Assembly (NCBI GenBank): GCA_003577005.1
Contig: QEUW01000276.1
Location: forward strand, 1 to 10,468
Reading direction: 5' to 3'
Length of the DNA: 10,468 nucleotides
DNA from: Chloroflexota bacterium
Lineage (GTDB): Bacteria; Chloroflexota; Anaerolineae; Caldilineales; Caldilineaceae
Part shown: positions 7,209 to 10,468 of the stretch, one piece after another
How positions within the stretch are numbered: the stretch's first letter is position 1
Layout of the letters: each line of letters starts with the position of its first letter
The notes under the pieces: generated by a model
Told to the model about the DNA's origin: nothing
Database searches by the model: none
Seen by the model: only the letters and a program-made list of their open reading frames with translations
Made by a program: the position numbers and the translations under genes

Positions 7209-7416
7209 CGTTTGTTCTCCATTGAGAGAGTGTTTTCAAGTGGTTGTCCGCTACCGGCCGCTTGGGCCACAAGGATAGCAGGGGCAACGCATCCGTTTCC
7301 ACAGCGAAGGCACTACATAATCAACTTTGTTGGCAGCGTCTTCTTGTCCAAAAAGCTGTCTGTAGGCAGTTATAGCGGGGGCGTTTTAATTGTGCGTGAA
7401 TGAAAAATAAGAAAGT
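7209..7416 (-). promoter_or_regulatory. htrA upstream region, promoter not resolved
   Basis: No gene is seen. GGAG at 7220-7217 serves the htrA start. On the minus strand TATAAC (7374-7369) is a good -10 match, but the hexamer 17 bases upstream (ACGCAC) does not resemble a -35 box. TATCCT at 7279-7274 is a weaker alternative nearer the gene. HtrA genes are often stress-controlled, but no operator is recognised. Confidence 0.3.
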
Positions 7417-7494
7417 GGTGAGGAAGGTGAGAAGCAGTGGAAGCGAGATTTTGTCAAAAAAGCTTCGTTTCCACTGCTTCTCACTTTCCTCACC
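7417..7494 (-). terminator. Long hairpin terminator after the UPF0182 gene
   Basis: Arms 7417-7447 and 7464-7494 pair over 31 positions around a 16-base loop. Three pairs (7426/7485, 7443/7468, 7447/7464) are G-T in the plus strand and become C-A mismatches in minus-strand RNA. The hairpin begins seven bases after the UPF0182 stop at 7501, and minus-strand transcription then meets a T-rich run (ACTTTCTTATTTTTC, 7416-7402). Position, stem and T-rich tail fit a factor-independent terminator for the UPF0182 gene, which would insulate htrA. Confidence 0.7.
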
Positions 7495-7500
7495 GCCAAC

Positions 7501-10383
7501 CTATTCATCCGGCGCTGGCGTGGGTGCCGGGCCGGCGACCCCGGCAACATTTGCCAACTGGGTCAACGTATTCTGCAACTGCAACATCCCCTCGCCATAG
7601 GCACCCCAGTCGCCGGCGCGCAAACTTTCTTGGGCGGCATTATATTGGGAATTGGCGCGAATGATCAACTCTTCCAGTGAATCCACGATGGCGTCCTCCA
7701 GCCCGACATCCCCAACTGCGGCGGTAGCGCCCTCGGTAGGCAGTTGCCCGTCCGCTGCGGCTAGTTCTATCAAGCCAGCCTCGGCCAGGACATCGTCGCC
7801 CAGCAGTTCGCCCAGTGCCAGCCCGAGATTTGGCGCCATAATCACACGCTCGCCCGTCGCCAAGACCACCCGGCGGAGCTCGGGGATGCGACCAGTAGCG
7901 GCCTGAAGATAAAGCGGCTCGACATAGAGCAGGCTGTTCCCCAATGGAATAATGATCAGATTACCACGGATGACGCTGCTCCCCTGCTGATTCCACAGCG
8001 CCAGTTGGGCGCTGATCACCCCATCCTGGTCGATACGCGCCTCGATCTGTTTGGGGCCAAAGTAGAGCGTGTCTTTGCCAAACTCGTAGGCCACCTTCTG
8101 GCCGTAGAAGTCGGGGTCGCTGTGGGCCGCCAGCCAGGCGGTCATATTTTCGCGGTTAGCCGGGGTAAACGGCAGGATCTGCATAAAGTGGAGCCCATCT
8201 CGGTCTGGCAGTTCCATGAGCACATAATAGGGCTCCATGCGCACCACCTGGTCATCAAAAATCTCCTCCGGCCAGGCCCAGACATCTTCACGGTTGTAGA
8301 AGTCGCTCGGAATGGTCATGTGATAGAGGCGATAGACTTCGGATTGGATGGTAAAGATGTCGTTGGGATAGCGGATGTGGCGCCGGAGATCTTCCGGCAT
8401 CTCGCTGATCGGGACAAAGAGATCAGGGAAGATACGCTCGTAAGCCGCAATAATCGGGTCGTTTGGGTCAGCCACATAGAAGGACATACTTCCGTCGTAG
8501 GCGTTGGTGACGACTTTGACGGCATTGCGAATATAGTTGAGGCCGTTGGGCAGCGGCGTGCTGTAAGGAAAATGGCCGCTCATCGTGTAGGCGTCGTGCA
8601 TCCAGTAGAGGCCTCCGTCGTCGCCGATGACGATGTAGGGGTCGCGGTCAAATTCAAGGAAGGGGGCCACGTCACGCACGCGCTCGGCAATATTGCGGCG
8701 CCAGAGCAACTGGCTGTCGCTCGTGATGTCCTGGTTGAGCACCATATTGAGGTCGGCAAAGTGGAGTGCAAAGAGCAGCCGGGCGCCCAGCCTCATATCG
8801 ATACCGGTGGCAGCGTCAAAGTTGGTGGTAACGATCTGGTCACCGCGTGAATAGTCAAACTCCGCCTGCTGGGTGCGAGCGATGACGTAGTCATTGGTGC
8901 GTTCGCCAAAGTAGATCTGCGGCGTCGTCAACTCGATCAGCCCCTGGGGCGGCAGGTCCTTGAGTAAGAAGGTGGGCAGCCCATCTCGCGCCACCTGCGC
9001 CACAGGTGAAACCGCTACGCCGTAGCCGTGGGTATAGACCAGGCGGCGGTTGACCCAGGTCTGTGCTTCGGGGTTGAGCCGTTCAGGCACCAGTTCGCGG
9101 GCGGCGATCATCACCTGGCGCAGTTGCCCATCGATGACATAGCGATCCACATCGATGTCGTTGAACTCATAGTACTGCGTCAACGCCTGCACCTGGTTGT
9201 AAGTCTGCAACAAGGGTCGATAGTCCCACAGCCGAATGTTGAGGACAGTGTCACGCCCCTGGCGCAAGGTCTCGGCCGTGAGCGGCTGATTGCCGACATA
9301 GGGTTGTATCTCGATACGATCCAGGTCAAAAGCAGCGCGCGTGTAGCGAATGTTGTGACCGATATATTCGGTTTCCAGCGTCAACTCGTTGGGGGCAACC
9401 TGGAAGCGCTGGATAATGCTGGGGTAGAGGCTGCCCGCCACCACGGCCAGGATCGCCCATGCTGCCAACACGACCACGATGGTGCGCCAGCCGCGGCGGA
9501 GAACGGCTGCCACCAGCAGCGACGCCGCCGCCACAAAGGTCACGACCATGAGCAGGTTGTAGACCGGCAACTGCGCGTGAACATCGGTATAGCCGGCGCC
9601 AAAGGTGGCGCCCCGGCGGCTATAGAGCAACTCGTAGGCGCTGATCCGGTAGCCCCAGGCCATGAGCGCCAGCACCAGGGCGGCCAGTATCGCCAGGTGG
9701 ATGAGCACCGGCTTTGATACCGACCAACCACGTATCCCAACCCCTGCTACCACCGCACTGGCAAGCAGCGTGACAAAAGTCACCATGAGCAGCCAACCTC
9801 GCACCACCTGCCAGACCGGCAACGTAAAGAGGAAGAAGCTGATATCCTGCTGGAAAATTGGGTCCGCCAGGCCAAAGTCGCGCTGATTCAGGTAGAGCAA
9901 CAATTCCTCCCAGCGGCCGGATGCGCCAGCACCCATGAGCAAGGCAAAGAATGCACCGGCGACCAACACCAGCGTCATCATGCGTGCGCCGGTAGCGAAG
10001 GCAATCTGGTCGACCACCGTGTTGGTCAACCCAAAGGGTTCAAGCCGCCGGGCGATGAGCACATTGGCTGCAAAAAAGAGAAAGGCTACCAGCGCGCCCA
10101 CAGCGAAGAGCCCTAGCGATGCCCAGATCCGGGTAAAAAAGACGCTCGCCAGCTCAAGGCTGTCATACCAGAACCAGTCGGCGTAAAAGCTGACGATACG
10201 GTTGAAAAAGAGGAAGATCAGCAGAGGAATGATGATCCACAAATAGCGCCGCGGGTTAATCTCGCCAGCGACGGGTGGACGTGGGGTCCGGGGGGGCTGC
10301 TGCGGTGGGCCGATCCCCCCTTCGCGCTCCAGCCCTTCTTCGAGTGAACGGATCAGGTCAGCAAACGGGTCATCTCTTCGCAT
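7501..10383 (-). CDS. UPF0182 family integral membrane protein
   Basis: This 960-residue protein matches the UPF0182 (COG1615) family in length, architecture and motifs. The family occurs in Actinobacteria, Cyanobacteria, Firmicutes and Chloroflexota; its biochemical role is not established. A short cytoplasmic, Pro-rich N-terminus (1-46) precedes seven membrane helices, roughly 47-66, 86-110, 135-152, 181-210, 227-246, 272-295 and 301-318. YADWFWYDSLEL lies after the first helix and YLNQRDFGLADPIFQQDISFF before the fourth. A large extracytoplasmic domain follows, with SLYPSIIQRFQVAPNEL, NIRLWDYRPLLQTY, VYTHGYGVAVSPV, DAYTMSGHFPYS, HIRYPNDIFTIQ, LPFTPANRENMTAWLAA and GSSVIRGNLIIIP. The last 13 residues are Pro/Ala-rich. 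ATG at 10383 is preceded by AAGGGA about five bases upstream. No damage or frameshift is seen. It is followed by its own terminator. Confidence 0.95.
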   Translation of the reverse strand: MRRDDPFADLIRSLEEGLEREGGIGPPQQPPRTPRPPVAGEINPRRYLWIIIPLLIFLFFNRIVSFYADWFWYDSLELASVFFTRIWASLGLFAVGALVAFLFFAANVLIARRLEPFGLTNTVVDQIAFATGARMMTLVLVAGAFFALLMGAGASGRWEELLLYLNQRDFGLADPIFQQDISFFLFTLPVWQVVRGWLLMVTFVTLLASAVVAGVGIRGWSVSKPVLIHLAILAALVLALMAWGYRISAYELLYSRRGATFGAGYTDVHAQLPVYNLLMVVTFVAAASLLVAAVLRRGWRTIVVVLAAWAILAVVAGSLYPSIIQRFQVAPNELTLETEYIGHNIRYTRAAFDLDRIEIQPYVGNQPLTAETLRQGRDTVLNIRLWDYRPLLQTYNQVQALTQYYEFNDIDVDRYVIDGQLRQVMIAARELVPERLNPEAQTWVNRRLVYTHGYGVAVSPVAQVARDGLPTFLLKDLPPQGLIELTTPQIYFGERTNDYVIARTQQAEFDYSRGDQIVTTNFDAATGIDMRLGARLLFALHFADLNMVLNQDITSDSQLLWRRNIAERVRDVAPFLEFDRDPYIVIGDDGGLYWMHDAYTMSGHFPYSTPLPNGLNYIRNAVKVVTNAYDGSMSFYVADPNDPIIAAYERIFPDLFVPISEMPEDLRRHIRYPNDIFTIQSEVYRLYHMTIPSDFYNREDVWAWPEEIFDDQVVRMEPYYVLMELPDRDGLHFMQILPFTPANRENMTAWLAAHSDPDFYGQKVAYEFGKDTLYFGPKQIEARIDQDGVISAQLALWNQQGSSVIRGNLIIIPLGNSLLYVEPLYLQAATGRIPELRRVVLATGERVIMAPNLGLALGELLGDDVLAEAGLIELAAADGQLPTEGATAAVGDVGLEDAIVDSLEELIIRANSQYNAAQESLRAGDWGAYGEGMLQLQNTLTQLANVAGVAGPAPTPAPDE

Positions 10384-10468
10384 GTAAGTCCCTTCAAATC
10401 ATTGCCGGGCACACAGCTGCGCCGGCGAACTTTTCGTCATTTCGCATAGGATACAGATATTGTACCAG
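10384..10468 (-). promoter_or_regulatory. UPF0182 leader with possible -10 element at window edge
   Basis: On the minus strand TACAAT (10464-10459) matches the -10 consensus at five of six bases; TATCCT (10453-10448) is a weaker alternative. Either -35 box would lie past the window edge, so the promoter cannot be confirmed. AAGGGA immediately before the start codon is the ribosome site. Confidence 0.3.

Noticed and set aside
7452..7457. Perfect TTGACA -35 box on the minus strand in the hairpin loop
   Set aside because: The hexamer 17 bases downstream is CTTCTC, with no -10 likeness at 16-18 bases; it lies in a probable terminator loop.
8005..8850. Open frame of 281 codons on the plus strand
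   Set aside because: It is antisense to a strongly conserved part of UPF0182; its composition mirrors the real gene and it shows no domain or ribosome site.
9028..9717. Open frame of 229 codons on the plus strand
   Set aside because: It is antisense to the UPF0182 membrane region and has no recognisable fold.
1..10468. A defence or secretion island, CRISPR array, prophage or insertion sequence
   Set aside because: No regularly spaced direct repeats, transposase, integrase or toxin-antitoxin pair is visible; gene content is ordinary envelope and housekeeping type.

Overview
The window looks like chromosomal DNA of a GC-rich, envelope-focused bacterium, most likely a member of the Chloroflexota (Anaerolineae/Caldilineae type). 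The evidence is the combination of a UPF0182 membrane protein, a trypsin-like HtrA protease, a LysM protein with a Thr/Pro linker and Gmad2-like domains, and a large GT-C-like membrane protein with a signature common in that phylum. The assignment is inference from gene content and style; there is no rRNA or other marker gene here. I see no phage genes, insertion sequence, CRISPR array, tRNA or rRNA.

Layout. On the plus strand, a metallo-beta-lactamase-fold protein (39-917) overlaps by one base an RNase HI-domain protein (917-1735), so the two are probably translationally coupled. After a 138-base leader comes a secreted LysM protein with two Gmad2-like domains (1874-2941). It converges with a minus-strand gene for a polytopic GT-C-like membrane protein (2974-5262). 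That gene has a good promoter (5303-5331), which lies inside the longest possible reading frame and therefore favours the shorter start. Further right, on the minus strand, are an HtrA-type serine protease with an extra C-terminal domain (5685-7208) and a 960-residue UPF0182 protein (7501-10383).

Functional themes. Four of the six genes encode membrane or exported proteins: the LysM protein (cell-wall binding), the GT-C-like protein (probable lipid-linked sugar transfer), HtrA (envelope protein quality control) and UPF0182 (unknown envelope role). The first two genes encode apparently cytoplasmic enzymes. Both have altered catalytic positions: the MBL protein lacks two metal-binding histidines and the RNase H domain has Glu in place of the fourth Asp.

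The least explained part is the 422-base intergenic region 5263-5684. It holds three strong inverted repeats with perfect arms of 16, 19 and 21 bp. The first two (5385-5457 and 5544-5616) are equal-length, diverged copies of one element: same 73-base span, same end motifs, the same TCCGGGA core in the arms, and GGTTAA and TCTGG at identical offsets. This looks like a small palindromic repeat family and is my best candidate for something undescribed. I found no clear evidence of a new defence or mobile system.
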